Below, piece after piece: positions 50,327-59,445 of a stretch of DNA of 64,000 bases (within the stretch, counting starts at the first letter, position 1; each line of letters begins with the position of its first letter). The DNA is taken from the NCBI RefSeq assembly GCF_025380365.1, contig NZ_JAOCQF010000001.1, forward strand, positions 1,662,245-1,726,244. The letters run 5' to 3'. This DNA comes from Albidovulum sediminis (GTDB lineage Bacteria; Pseudomonadota; Alphaproteobacteria; Rhodobacterales; Rhodobacteraceae). The notes under the pieces are model-generated. The model worked only from the letters and a program-made list of their open reading frames with translations, ran no database searches and was not told the origin of the DNA. A program made the translations under genes and the position numbers.

Positions 50327-51607
50327 ATGTCCTTCGACCACGGGCCCGCGCGTCCGCAACGTATCGCGGTGATCGGCGCCGGCATTTCGGGGCTTGCCTC
50401 CGCCTATCTCCTCAGCCCGCTGAACCGCGTCACGGTCTACGAGGCCGAACCCCGGCTGGGCGGCCACGCGCGCACCGTGCTGGCGGGGCTGAGGGGCGAT
50501 CAGCCCGTCGATACCGGCTTCATCGTCTTCAACTACTGCAACTATCCGCACCTGACGCGAATGTTCCGCGACCTCGACGTGCCGGTAGTGAAAAGCGACA
50601 TGAGCTTCGGCGTCACCGTCGACGGCGGCCGGGTGGAATACGGCTTTCGCGACCTCGCCGCGATGCTGGGGCAGAAACGCAACGCGCTGCGCCCGCATTT
50701 CTTCCGCATGCTGCGCGACATCGTCCGCTTCAACGGGCGCGCCGAGGCGGCGGCGCAGACCGACGCCATGACCATCGCCGACCTGGTCGAGGAACTGCGC
50801 CTGGGCCGCTGGTTTCGCGACTACTACCTGATGCCGATCTGCGGCGCGATCTGGTCCACCCCCCCGACCGAGATCGGCGCCTTCCCCGCCCGAACTCTGG
50901 TCCGCTTCTTCCGCAACCACGCGCTGCTGGGGATCGCGGGCCAGCACCAGTGGTGGACGGTCGACGGCGGCAGCATCGAATACGTCCGGCGGCTGGAACG
51001 GCACCTGCGGCTGATGGGCTGCGACCTCAGGCCGGGAACGCCGGTCCGCTCCGTCCGGCGCGGCACCTCGGGCGTCACCGTCCAGGCCGCCGGCGGCGAG
51101 GCGGAGACCTATGACGAGGTCATCTTCGCCTGCCATTCCGATCAGGCGCTGCGGCTTCTGGCCGACCCCACGCCCGGCGAGCGGTCGGCCCTGTCGCGCC
51201 TGCGCTACCAGGACAACCGCGTGGTCCTTCACCGCGATATCGCCCAGATGCCGCGCCGGCGCGCCTGCTGGTCAAGCTGGGTCTACCGCGCCGACACCTC
51301 CGCGCAGCAGACCCGGCTGGGCGTGACCTACTGGATGAACCGCCTCCAGAACATCCCCGAAAACGATCCGCTGTTCGTCACGCTGAACCCCGCCACCGAC
51401 ATTCCCGACCGGCTTGTCTATGACGACACGGTGTTCCGCCATCCCGTCTTCGACGGCCCCGCGCTTGAGGCGCAGGCGGCGCTGCGGGCGCTGCAGGGGC
51501 AGAACCGGACATGGTTCGCCGGCGCCTACACCCGCCACGGCTTTCACGAGGACGGCTTTGCCTCTGCCGCGCGGATCGCGCGCGAACTTGAACGGCAGGA
51601 CGCATGA
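50327..51607 (+). CDS. FAD-dependent amine-oxidase-like flavoprotein
   Basis: A 426-residue flavoprotein. An N-terminal dinucleotide motif VIGAGISGLASAYLL (about 13-27) and YEAEPRLGGHARTV are typical of the amine oxidase/desaturase-like superfamily. PVDTGFIVFNYCNYPHL is characteristic of the subgroup encoded next to cyclopropane-fatty-acid synthase homologs. In Rhodobacter sphaeroides the equivalent first gene of this RpoE-dependent cluster is linked to furan fatty acid formation. It overlaps the DUF1365 gene by ATGA. Confidence 0.88.
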   Translation: MSFDHGPARPQRIAVIGAGISGLASAYLLSPLNRVTVYEAEPRLGGHARTVLAGLRGDQPVDTGFIVFNYCNYPHLTRMFRDLDVPVVKSDMSFGVTVDGGRVEYGFRDLAAMLGQKRNALRPHFFRMLRDIVRFNGRAEAAAQTDAMTIADLVEELRLGRWFRDYYLMPICGAIWSTPPTEIGAFPARTLVRFFRNHALLGIAGQHQWWTVDGGSIEYVRRLERHLRLMGCDLRPGTPVRSVRRGTSGVTVQAAGGEAETYDEVIFACHSDQALRLLADPTPGERSALSRLRYQDNRVVLHRDIAQMPRRRACWSSWVYRADTSAQQTRLGVTYWMNRLQNIPENDPLFVTLNPATDIPDRLVYDDTVFRHPVFDGPALEAQAALRALQGQNRTWFAGAYTRHGFHEDGFASAARIARELERQDA

Positions 51608-52359
51608 CGTTCTGGCCCGACCACATCAGCGGAGCCACCACCCATTCGCGGACGGGCAGGGTCAGCCATGTCTTCCGCTACGGGGTCGACTATGTCCTGA
51701 TCGACCCGGCGTCGGCGAAGGGGCCGCTCCTGTTCTCGCGCAACCGCTGGAACCTCCTCTCCGTGAACGACCGCGACCATGGCGGCCAGCGGCGGCTGGG
51801 CCGTGGCGTCGACTGGGCGCGCGACATCCTTTCGGCCCGCGGACTGGCCCTTGGCATGACCGACCGCATCCTGCTGCTGACGCAGCCGGGATTTCTGGGT
51901 TACGTCTTCAACCCCGTCAGCTTCTGGCTCGCCTTCAGGGGCGAGGAACTCGTGGCCGTCATCGCCGAGGTCAACAACACCTTCGGCGACCGCCACAGCT
52001 ATCTCTGCGCCCTGCCCGGCTTCGCGCCGATCGGCCCCTCGGACCGGATCGAGGCGACCAAGGTCTTTCACGTCTCGCCGTTTCAGGACATCGCGGGCAA
52101 GTACCGCTTCGCCTTCGATATCCGGCCCGATCGGATCAACATCCTGATCGCCTACCGCAACGGCGACGAGGGGGTGTTCGCCACCCTGTCGGGCCAGCGG
52201 CGGCCGCTTTCCAACCGTTCCGCCCTCGGCGCGCTCCTGCGCCGTCCGGCGGGTGCGCTCAGGACGATCCTGCTCATCCACTGGCAGGCGCTCCGTCTGG
52301 TTCTCAAACGCGCCGTCTACCGCCCCCGGCCCCTGCCACCGACCGAGGAGGTCAGCTGA
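51604..52359 (+). CDS. DUF1365 family protein
   Basis: A 251-residue cytosolic protein. GRVSHVFRYGVDYVLID and GFLGYVFNPVSFWLAF are the hallmark blocks of DUF1365. The family is found almost always between an amine-oxidase-like flavoprotein and a CFA-synthase homolog, as here, and is assumed to help modify membrane lipids. Its reaction is unknown. Both ends overlap neighbouring genes by one to four bases. Confidence 0.9.
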   Translation: MTFWPDHISGATTHSRTGRVSHVFRYGVDYVLIDPASAKGPLLFSRNRWNLLSVNDRDHGGQRRLGRGVDWARDILSARGLALGMTDRILLLTQPGFLGYVFNPVSFWLAFRGEELVAVIAEVNNTFGDRHSYLCALPGFAPIGPSDRIEATKVFHVSPFQDIAGKYRFAFDIRPDRINILIAYRNGDEGVFATLSGQRRPLSNRSALGALLRRPAGALRTILLIHWQALRLVLKRAVYRPRPLPPTEEVS

Positions 52360-53504
52360 TGTTCACCCCCACACATCGCCGCCAGGCGGCCTTCCTGGCC
52401 GGTTGCGACCGGATCGCCCTGGGCTCGCTCCGCCTGCGCACGCCGGAAGGGGCGTGGCACGACTTCGGCCACGGCGACCCGGCGGCAGAGCTTGTCCTGC
52501 ACGACTGGGTCGCGGTCACCGCTACGCTTTCCCGCGGAGCCGCGGGGCTTGCCGAAACCTATGCGGCCGGGCTTTGGGACACGCCGTCGGTCGAAAGCCT
52601 GGCCGCCCTCGCCTGCCTCAACCGCGACCGGCTTCGCGGCGCGCATCCGGCGGGGTTCTGGCAGGCGCTGCGCAGCCGGACGATGGGCTGGTTCACGCGC
52701 CGCGATGCGCGCGGGGCGCGCTTCACGCCCTCGGATGCGGGCAACGAGTTCTTCCAGCTCTGGCTCGATCCGGGGATGAGCTATTCCGCCGCGCTCTTCG
52801 CCCCCGGCGACGGCGACCTTCTGCGCGCGCAGAACCGCAAGCACGACCGCATCCTCGACCGTCTTGCCGCAGGGGGCGAGCGTCTGCTGGATCTTGGCTG
52901 CGGCTGGGGCGCGCTCGCCGAGCGCGCCGCCGACCGCGGCCATCGGGTCACCGGCTTCACCGCCCTGCCCGGCCAGCGCGGCTTTGCCGATGCGCGTCTC
53001 GACGGGCGGGCCGACATCCGGCTGGGCGGCCCGCACCACGCCTCGGGAACCTGGGACGCCATCGTGGCCGTCGAGATCGACACCTCCCTGCCCGGTGCCG
53101 ACCGGCCCGCCCTGCTTGCCACCCTCAAGGCGTGCCTGGCCGAGGGCGGGCGGGCCGTGCTCCAGACCACCACCACGCGCGCCACGCGCGCCGGGGCCGG
53201 GCCGGGCGCCGGGCTTGCCGGCCTGCCGTTCCCCGCCTGGGCGCCACCGGCCGCAGAGGACGACATCCTGCGCGCGGCGGCGGCGGCCGGGCTTGCCTGC
53301 CGCGACCGCTTCGCCTTCGGCGCCGACTATGCGCGGACGTGCCGCCTCTGGTCCGAACGGCTTGACACGCAGGCCGGGCGCGCGCTCCGGCACGGCTATG
53401 ACCAGCCGTTCCTGCGCCGCTGGCGGCTCGCGCTGGGCGCTGCCGCCGCCGCCTTCGCGACCGGAGAGGCCGACGTCGTGCAACTGGAGTTCACCCATGC
53501 CTAG
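52359..53504 (+). CDS. CFA-synthase-like SAM-dependent fatty acyl methylase
   Basis: A 381-residue protein related to cyclopropane fatty acid synthase. The SAM motif LLDLGCGWGALAE (176-188) and FGADYARTCRLW (320-331) are kept. Residues that build the bicarbonate/active site in E. coli Cfa are not: the Cys of YSCGY is Ala (YSAAL, 142-146), the FEHVG Glu region reads EIDTSLPG, and LHTIG reads LQTTT (His to Gln). This fits a methylase that makes a methylated unsaturated acyl chain rather than a ring, as described for the Rhodobacter furan fatty acid pathway. Confidence 0.85.
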   Translation: MFTPTHRRQAAFLAGCDRIALGSLRLRTPEGAWHDFGHGDPAAELVLHDWVAVTATLSRGAAGLAETYAAGLWDTPSVESLAALACLNRDRLRGAHPAGFWQALRSRTMGWFTRRDARGARFTPSDAGNEFFQLWLDPGMSYSAALFAPGDGDLLRAQNRKHDRILDRLAAGGERLLDLGCGWGALAERAADRGHRVTGFTALPGQRGFADARLDGRADIRLGGPHHASGTWDAIVAVEIDTSLPGADRPALLATLKACLAEGGRAVLQTTTTRATRAGAGPGAGLAGLPFPAWAPPAAEDDILRAAAAAGLACRDRFAFGADYARTCRLWSERLDTQAGRALRHGYDQPFLRRWRLALGAAAAAFATGEADVVQLEFTHA

Positions 53505-54015
53505 AGCCGCCGTCCTCCTCCTGTCGCTGCTCCCGGCGCTTCCGCTTGCCGCCGAAACCGCCCCGTCCGAGGTCCACGCGCACCTCGGCGCGCCGCAGCC
53601 GCTGGGCCGGGCGGAATATCGCTTTCTCGGTGCCCGGCTTTACGAGGCGACGCTCTTCACCGCCGGCACCCCGCGCTTCGACTGGAACGCGCCGCTTGCG
53701 CTGCAACTGGTCTACGCCCGCAGCCTGAGCGGTCAGACCCTTGTCGACGCGACCATGGCGGAACTGGACCGGATCGAGGGGGCGGCCCCCGACCACGCCG
53801 ATATCCGCGAAAAGCTGATGGCCTGCTTTCGCGACGTTGGCGACGGCGACCGTTATGTCGCGGTGGCCGAGGATGCCGACACCGTCGATTTCTGGCTGAA
53901 CGGGCGCAAGACCTGCGGCCTTGCCCATGCCGAGGCCAAGCGGCGGCTTCTGGGGATCTGGCTCTCTGCCGAAAGCCGGTCGGAGCGGCTGGCGCGACAG
54001 CTCAGGGGCGAATGA
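53497..54015 (+). CDS. Chalcone isomerase-like exported protein
   Basis: A 172-residue protein with a signal peptide (about 1-19, cleavage near LAAET). The body fits the chalcone-isomerase-like Chalcone_3 family: LGRAEYRFLGARLYEATLF, LVYARSLSGQTLVDAT and DFWLNGRKTC. Bacterial members bind fatty acids or other small ligands and rarely have isomerase activity. It overlaps the methylase gene by eight bases and the MFS gene by ATGA, so it belongs to the lipid-modification operon and probably acts in the periplasm. Confidence 0.82.
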   Translation: MPRAAVLLLSLLPALPLAAETAPSEVHAHLGAPQPLGRAEYRFLGARLYEATLFTAGTPRFDWNAPLALQLVYARSLSGQTLVDATMAELDRIEGAAPDHADIREKLMACFRDVGDGDRYVAVAEDADTVDFWLNGRKTCGLAHAEAKRRLLGIWLSAESRSERLARQLRGE

Positions 54016-55235
54016 TGCTGGCGGGAAAGACCGCGCTCTTCGCCGCCCTGATCGCGGCGGCGGGCTTGCCTCTTTACATCCACCTGCCGCGCTTCGCGAC
54101 GGCGGAACTCGGCCTGTCGCTCAGCGCAGTCGGAACCATCCTGATCGCGCTGCGCATCGTCGACTTCGTCCAGGACCCGGCACTTGGCTGGCTGGTGGAT
54201 CGCCTGCCCCGGTGGCGCGCCGCGCTGGCCGCGGCAGCCGCCTTCGGGCTCTCCACCGGCTTCCTGCTTCTCTTCGTGGTCGCGCCGCCCGTCCGCGCCG
54301 ACCTCTGGATGGCGCTCGCCCTGCTCCTGCTCTTCACCGCCTACAGCCTGGCCACCATCCTGCTTTACGGACAGGGGATCGCGCTGGCCGAGGCCACGGG
54401 CGGCTCCGGCCATCTGCGGATCGCCGCCTACCGCGAGTCGGGCATCATCGCCGGGGTGGTCCTGGCCGCGGCAGCCCCGTCGCTGCTGGCCCTGACGGCA
54501 GTCGACCCTTACCGCAGCTTCGGCCTGCTTCTTGCCGGGGCGGCGGCTCTGGTCTGGGCGGCGACGCGGGACCTGTGGTCGCTGCCGCGCGCTGTTTCCC
54601 CCGGCACCGGCCTTGCCCGGCTGCACGCAGCCGGCGCGGCCCCGCTTCTGCTCCTTGCGCTCGTCAACGCCCTGCCGGTCGCGCTGACCTCGACGCTTTT
54701 CCTCTTCTTCGTCGAGGATCGCCTTGCGCTGGCCGGAAGTGCCGGGCTGTTCCTGATCCTGTTCTTCGCCAGCGCCGGGCTTTCGGCCCCGTTCTGGGCG
54801 CGGGCGGCCGGCCGTCACGGTGCGCGCACGATCCTGCTGGCGGGAATGTCGCTGTCGGTCGCCGCCTTCATCGGCGCGGCGGGCGTTCCCGCAGGCGCGG
54901 CGGCGGCCTTCGCGGCGATCTGCATCGCCTCGGGCGCGGCCCTGGGCGCCGAGATGGTGGTGCTGCCCGCGCTCTTCTCCGCCCGACTGTCTGCCGCCGC
55001 GCTTCCCGGAGGGCAGGCCTTCGGTCTCTGGGCCTTCGTCGCCAAGGCCGCGCTTGCGCTGGCGGCGGTCACCTCGCTGCCCTTTCTCGAGGTCAGTGGC
55101 TACCGTCCCGGCGGGCCGAACCCTGCCGAGGCGCTCGCGGCGCTGACCTTCGCCTACGCCATCCTTCCCTGCATTCTGAAACTCGCCGCCATCGCACTGG
55201 TCGTGCGGCTTCCCGAAAGGGCCATAAAGACATGA
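54012..55235 (+). CDS. MFS transporter
   Basis: A 407-residue inner-membrane protein with about 12 hydrophobic segments, of the glycoside-pentoside-hexuronide/MFS_2 type (ALRIVDFVQDPALGWLVDRLPRWR matches the loop between segments 2 and 3). Homologs of this gene are found with CFA-synthase-like clusters, so it may move a lipid-linked or oxidised product. The gene has two successive ATG codons at the start and overlaps both neighbours by ATGA. Confidence 0.85.
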   Translation: MMLAGKTALFAALIAAAGLPLYIHLPRFATAELGLSLSAVGTILIALRIVDFVQDPALGWLVDRLPRWRAALAAAAAFGLSTGFLLLFVVAPPVRADLWMALALLLLFTAYSLATILLYGQGIALAEATGGSGHLRIAAYRESGIIAGVVLAAAAPSLLALTAVDPYRSFGLLLAGAAALVWAATRDLWSLPRAVSPGTGLARLHAAGAAPLLLLALVNALPVALTSTLFLFFVEDRLALAGSAGLFLILFFASAGLSAPFWARAAGRHGARTILLAGMSLSVAAFIGAAGVPAGAAAAFAAICIASGAALGAEMVVLPALFSARLSAAALPGGQAFGLWAFVAKAALALAAVTSLPFLEVSGYRPGGPNPAEALAALTFAYAILPCILKLAAIALVVRLPERAIKT

Positions 55236-55780
55236 AAACGCTTCTCGTCCTCCTGCTGCTGGCTCTGGCGATCCTGGCCGGGCAGCGCCTTTTCTTCAGC
55301 TTCGCCGCCCAGCGCGCAAGCGACTACGCCCGCACCGGCCCCGCGTTCGACCTGCGCCGGCACCTCGCGGGGCCGATCCTGTCCGAAGGGGTCATCTTCG
55401 GCCCCGACGGCCGCGTCGCCTCGCGCTTCGTGGCCGAGATGCAGGGCGACTGGGACGGCGACACCGGCACGCTTTCGGAACGCTTCCGCTACGCCGACGG
55501 CGGCGTGCAGGACCGGAAATGGAACCTCACCATCGGCACGGACGGCCGCTTCACCGCCACCGCCGACGACATCATCGGCACCGGCACGGGCGAACAGTCC
55601 GGCGCCACCGCCCGCATCACCTACCGGCTGAGGCTGCCCGAGGCGGCGGGGGGCCACGTCCTTGACGTCACCGACTGGCTTTACCTGATGGAGAACGGCA
55701 CGATCATGAACCGCTCCGAGATGCGCAAGTTCGGCGTAAAGGTGGCCGAACTGATCGCGACGATGCGGCCTGCGCCGTGA
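55232..55780 (+). CDS. DUF3833 family protein
   Basis: A 182-residue protein with an N-terminal membrane anchor or signal (about 3-22). FDLRRHLAGPILSEGVIFGP, FVAEMQGDWDGDTGTLSERF and WLYLMENGTIMNRSEMRKFG are the conserved DUF3833 blocks, probably a lipocalin-like beta-barrel. The family is confined largely to this lipid gene cluster. It starts four bases inside the MFS gene and overlaps the SDR gene. Confidence 0.85.
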   Translation: MKTLLVLLLLALAILAGQRLFFSFAAQRASDYARTGPAFDLRRHLAGPILSEGVIFGPDGRVASRFVAEMQGDWDGDTGTLSERFRYADGGVQDRKWNLTIGTDGRFTATADDIIGTGTGEQSGATARITYRLRLPEAAGGHVLDVTDWLYLMENGTIMNRSEMRKFGVKVAELIATMRPAP

Positions 55781-56511
55781 CGCGGAAGTTCCGCGGCAAG
55801 ACCTACTGGATCGTCGGCGCGAGCGAGGGGCTGGGCCGGGCGATTGCCGCGGCCCTTGCCGCCGAGGGCGCGGACCTGATCCTGTCCTCGCGCAACCGCG
55901 ACAGGCTCGCGGCGCTGGCCCGCGACCTCGGGACCGGGCGCGCCCTGCCGATGGACGTGACCGACAGCGCCTCGGTCAGGCAGGCCGTGGCCGAGGCAGG
56001 CGAGGTGGACGGCGTCATCTTCAGCGCGGGGCTTTATGACCCGATGTCCGCCGCCACATGGGACACCGAGGCCGCCCTGCGCATGTGCGACGCGAATTTC
56101 CTCGGCGCGATGCGGCTTCTGGGCGGGGTCGTGCCTGCGATGATCGCACGCGGCCAGGGCCATGTGGTTCTGATCGGCTCGCTCGCCGGGTATCGCGGCC
56201 TGCCCGGCGCGATCGGCTACGGCGCCAGCAAGGCCGCGCTGATGCACTTGGCCGAGGGCCTGCGGGGCGAGACGCTGGGGACCGGCGTGACGGTGCAACT
56301 GGCCAATCCGGGCTTCATCCGCACGCGCCTGACCGCCAAGAACACGTTCCACATGCCCTCGCTGATGACGCCCGAGGGGGCAGCGGCCGAGGTCCTGCGG
56401 CTGATGCGCGGCGGCCGCTTCCGGCGCGACTTCCCGCGCCCCTTCGCCTGGCTCTTCACCCTCGGCCGCTTCCTGCCGGAGCGGCTGTTCTACCGGCTGT
56501 TCCGGGGGTAG
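55777..56511 (+). CDS. SDR family oxidoreductase
   Basis: A 244-residue short-chain dehydrogenase with GTG start. The NAD(P) motif is VGASEGLGRA (about 11-20), the active-site Tyr-Lys is YGASK (about 148-152) after Ser in LIGSLAGYRG. It ends the seven-gene operon that starts at 50327 and likely reduces or oxidises a lipid intermediate. Nine bases separate its stop from that of the convergent gene. Confidence 0.88.
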   Translation: MTRKFRGKTYWIVGASEGLGRAIAAALAAEGADLILSSRNRDRLAALARDLGTGRALPMDVTDSASVRQAVAEAGEVDGVIFSAGLYDPMSAATWDTEAALRMCDANFLGAMRLLGGVVPAMIARGQGHVVLIGSLAGYRGLPGAIGYGASKAALMHLAEGLRGETLGTGVTVQLANPGFIRTRLTAKNTFHMPSLMTPEGAAAEVLRLMRGGRFRRDFPRPFAWLFTLGRFLPERLFYRLFRG

Positions 56512-56519
56512 GCCAGGCC

Positions 56520-58601
56520 TCAGGGCGTGCGGGGATCGTGCGGCAGCAACTCCGCGATCTCGCGCCGGAATGGCAGGTCGTCGCCACGGTCGGGCGCGTC
56601 CAGTTCCTCCGCCCAGGTCCGCCCGGCATAGGTCGCCCAGGCGATCGGCCCCGGCGCCGCCGCATCCCCGATCAGCTTCAGCGACCGGATGCCGGCGCCC
56701 TGCCAGTCAAGCGCGCGGGTGGCGTGGTATAGCCCGTCGTCCGGGGTGCGCGACGTCACCATGACCACCGCTTCGGCCGCCAGCGCCGACTGCCGCCCCG
56801 TCCAGGTGCATCCCAGGATAACCTCTTGCGCGCCAATGACTTCCGGCGCCTTGCTCAGGTGAATCTCTACCCCGATCTCCAGCAGCCGCCGCATGATCGT
56901 GCCCTGCTCGAGCGTGTTGTCGGTCCACTCGGCCACCTTGACCGCGGGGGTGACGAAATCAACCTTGCAGCCCTTCGCGACCAGCAGTTCCGCCAGCACA
57001 GATCCCATGTAGAAATGATCGTCGTCATAAAGGGTTACGCGGCGATCTTCGGGCGCGTTCCCGGCCATCAGGTCGTCGGGTGTGTAAAGGGCCATCGCCG
57101 GGTCGGTCGGGATCGGGTGCAGGTGCAGACGCGCCACCGCATCGCGCCGCCAGCGGCTTCCGGTCGCGATGGCGACGTGTTCGGCGCCCATCGACAGGAT
57201 ATCCTCGGCCGTCAGGCGGCTGTCGCGGTAGATCTCCACGTTCGGCATCGGCGCCATCTGGCCGGTGCGGTAGTCCGCCACCCGACCCCAGGCCGACAGG
57301 CCCGGCAGCGCGCGTTCCCGCGCCACCCGCCCGCCCAGCGTTGTCGAGGCCTCCGCCAGCGTGACCTGGTAGCCGCGCCGCGCGGCCTGCAACGCGGCCT
57401 CAAGCCCCGTCGGCCCCGCACCGACGATCAGGACGCTTTCCGACGCGCCTTTCGGCCGGGCGCGGTCCGGGTGCCAGCCCTTGCGCCATTCCTCCATGAA
57501 GGCGGTGTTCTGGGTACAGCGACTGAGGCCCTGAGTCAGGTCTCCGCTGACGCAGATGTTGCAGCCGATGCACTCGCGGATCTCCTCGTAGCGCCCTTCC
57601 TCCACCTTCACAGGCAGGAACGGGTCGGCGATCGAGGGACGGGCGGCACCAATGAAGTCGAGGATGCCCGACCTGATCTGGCGGACCATCGCATCGGGCG
57701 AGGTAAAGCGGCCGACGCCGACGACCGGCTTCGGGGTCAGCGCCTTGATCCCCTTGACCAGATCCTCCTGCGCGCCCTCGGGCTTGAAACGCGAGGTGCC
57801 GGAACAGTTTTCCCAGGTTCCGTGCGCCAGGTCCCAGATGTCGGGCAGGTCCCCGTGCATCTCGATGAAGTCGCGCAACTCGGCGTTGGAAAAACCGTAG
57901 GCGCCCGCCTCGTGCAGCGACATGCGCAGGGAAACGGCCACTTCCCCCCTGGTTTCTTCCCTTGCTTCCTCAACCACTTCGCGCAGGAACCTCGCGCGGT
58001 TCTCAAGGCTGCCGCCGTATTCGTCGGTGCGGTGGTTGGTGGCGCGGGAAAGGAAATGCTGAAGGATGCCGAAGCCATGGGCGCCGTACAGGCAGACCAG
58101 GTCGAACCCCGCCTGCTGACTGCGGCGGAAGGCGTTGCGGAACCAGCGGCGGAGATCGCGGATATCCTCCCGGTCCATGGTGCGGGCCTGCACCGGGTCG
58201 GAGGTGAAGGTCAGGATCGGCCCGCCGGAGACCGCCAGCGGCACCTCGCGCGAGTAGAGGTTCGGCCCGTTGATGCCTGAATAGGCAAGCTGAATCCCGG
58301 CGAGCGCGCCGTGGCTCTTCATCGCCTCGGCCATGCGGGCGAGTGCGGGAATGTCGCGGTCGTCCCAGAGGTGCTGTTCGATGAAGGGGGTGATCTCCGA
58401 GGTCGGGTGAATCTCGGTCTGTTCGGTGAAGATCACGCCCCAGCCGCCCTCGGCCTTGGTGCGGCGCATCTCGACCACGGCGGAGGGGTCGCGGTAACCG
58501 CCGCCGTTGCAGTGCGGCACCTGGTAGAAGCGGTTCTTCGCCGTCTTGGGGCCGATCTGCATCGGCGTGAAGAGGATGTCGTGGGCGGGCAGACGGGTCA
58601 T
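56520..58601 (-). CDS. Trimethylamine/dimethylamine dehydrogenase-like flavoprotein
   Basis: A 693-residue enzyme with an FMN TIM barrel (1-about 340), a 4Fe-4S site CIGCNIC-x11-C (Cys344, 347, 350, 362) and an ADP/FAD-type C-terminal half (VLIVGAGPTGLEAAL, about 390). Cys31 in VPHCNGGG aligns with the cysteine that covalently holds FMN in TMA dehydrogenase. The first aromatic-bowl residue of that enzyme (Tyr60) falls on Gln61 here, so the substrate is probably another N-methylated amine such as dimethylglycine or a methylated imino acid. The ATG at 58601 overlaps the hydrolase stop. Confidence 0.86.
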   Translation of the reverse strand: MTRLPAHDILFTPMQIGPKTAKNRFYQVPHCNGGGYRDPSAVVEMRRTKAEGGWGVIFTEQTEIHPTSEITPFIEQHLWDDRDIPALARMAEAMKSHGALAGIQLAYSGINGPNLYSREVPLAVSGGPILTFTSDPVQARTMDREDIRDLRRWFRNAFRRSQQAGFDLVCLYGAHGFGILQHFLSRATNHRTDEYGGSLENRARFLREVVEEAREETRGEVAVSLRMSLHEAGAYGFSNAELRDFIEMHGDLPDIWDLAHGTWENCSGTSRFKPEGAQEDLVKGIKALTPKPVVGVGRFTSPDAMVRQIRSGILDFIGAARPSIADPFLPVKVEEGRYEEIRECIGCNICVSGDLTQGLSRCTQNTAFMEEWRKGWHPDRARPKGASESVLIVGAGPTGLEAALQAARRGYQVTLAEASTTLGGRVARERALPGLSAWGRVADYRTGQMAPMPNVEIYRDSRLTAEDILSMGAEHVAIATGSRWRRDAVARLHLHPIPTDPAMALYTPDDLMAGNAPEDRRVTLYDDDHFYMGSVLAELLVAKGCKVDFVTPAVKVAEWTDNTLEQGTIMRRLLEIGVEIHLSKAPEVIGAQEVILGCTWTGRQSALAAEAVVMVTSRTPDDGLYHATRALDWQGAGIRSLKLIGDAAAPGPIAWATYAGRTWAEELDAPDRGDDLPFRREIAELLPHDPRTP

Positions 58602-59356
58602 GGCAGAAGCCTCAGGTCGGCGGACTGGGTGGAAAGCCGCGCGGGGTCGCGCGGGGGGATGTCGGCGATCAGGAGCGCGGGATGGTCCCCGGCCTGGGCC
58701 AGCACCTCGCCATGCGGCCCGGCGATGAGCGAGCCGCCGACGTAAGCCAGGTCGCCCTCCGCCCCGCAGTAGTTCGCGTAGACGATGGAAAGGCCATGGT
58801 TTGCGGCCATCGCGGGGACGGTGTGACGCACGACATGGGTGAACGGTGCCATGTTCGCGGTCGGGTTCAGGATCACCGTCACCCCGCGGTCGGCCAGCGC
58901 CTTGACATGGGGCGCGAACTCCACGTCGTAGCAGATGAGGAGAGCGGCGGTCTTCCCCGCCAGCGGAAAGGTGACGTAGGCGTCGCCAGGCGTGTAGATC
59001 GCGCGTTCGCGCGGACCGTAAAGCTGGATCTTGCGGTAGTTGGCAAGAACCGCCCCGTCCGGCCCGAAACAGACGGCGGAGTTGAAGACGCGGGTGCCAT
59101 CGCGTTCGGCGTAGCCCACCACCAGCGCGCAGCCGGCGGCGGCAGCCGCCCGCGCCAGCCGGCGCATCGGCGCGCTGTCGGGCGCCAGCGCCTTGCCGGG
59201 GATGCCGTCCTGATTGTAGCCGGGCAGCCAGACCTCGGGCAGCACCAGCGCCGCCGCGCCCATCGCCGCGGCCGCGGCCAGCGCCGTCTCGGCCGCGGTC
59301 AGGCCGGCTTCCAGATCGGATGCGGGCGAGGTGCCCTGCCAGAGTGCCAGTCGCAT
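58598..59356 (-). CDS. Carbon-nitrogen hydrolase (nitrilase superfamily)
   Basis: A 252-residue amidase-type enzyme. The triad Glu41 (LPEVWLPGY), Lys109 (NYRKIQLYGP) and Cys142 (LICYDVEF) is complete. LYGPRE resembles N-carbamoylputrescine amidase and aliphatic amidase relatives. It is cytosolic and would release ammonia from an amide or carbamoyl compound. It lies between the Pot-type binding-protein gene and the TMADH-like gene and overlaps the latter by ATGA, so the two enzymes probably act on one substrate. Confidence 0.9.
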   Translation of the reverse strand: MRLALWQGTSPASDLEAGLTAAETALAAAAAMGAAALVLPEVWLPGYNQDGIPGKALAPDSAPMRRLARAAAAAGCALVVGYAERDGTRVFNSAVCFGPDGAVLANYRKIQLYGPRERAIYTPGDAYVTFPLAGKTAALLICYDVEFAPHVKALADRGVTVILNPTANMAPFTHVVRHTVPAMAANHGLSIVYANYCGAEGDLAYVGGSLIAGPHGEVLAQAGDHPALLIADIPPRDPARLSTQSADLRLLP

Positions 59357-59367
59357 GCGTCACACGT

Positions 59368-59387
59368 CCGGACCGTCGCCGGTCCGG
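59368..59387 (-). other. Stem-loop before the carbon-nitrogen hydrolase gene
   Basis: CCGGACCG-TCGC-CGGTCCGG, perfect 8-bp arms and a 4-base loop, 12 bases before the hydrolase start. Together with the stem at 59414-59438 it may limit read-through from the importer genes. Confidence 0.5.
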
Positions 59388-59413
59388 CTTCCCTGAATGA
59401 ACGGGTGGAGGGT

Positions 59414-59438
59414 CGGGGGCAGGCCTGTCCCGCCCCCG
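59414..59438 (-). other. Stem-loop after the Pot-type binding-protein gene
   Basis: CGGGGGC and GCCCCCG form perfect 7-bp arms around an 11-base loop, eight bases past the binding-protein stop. No T-tract follows, so mRNA protection or partial termination is more likely than full termination. Confidence 0.5.
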
Positions 59439-59445
59439 GGCCGGA

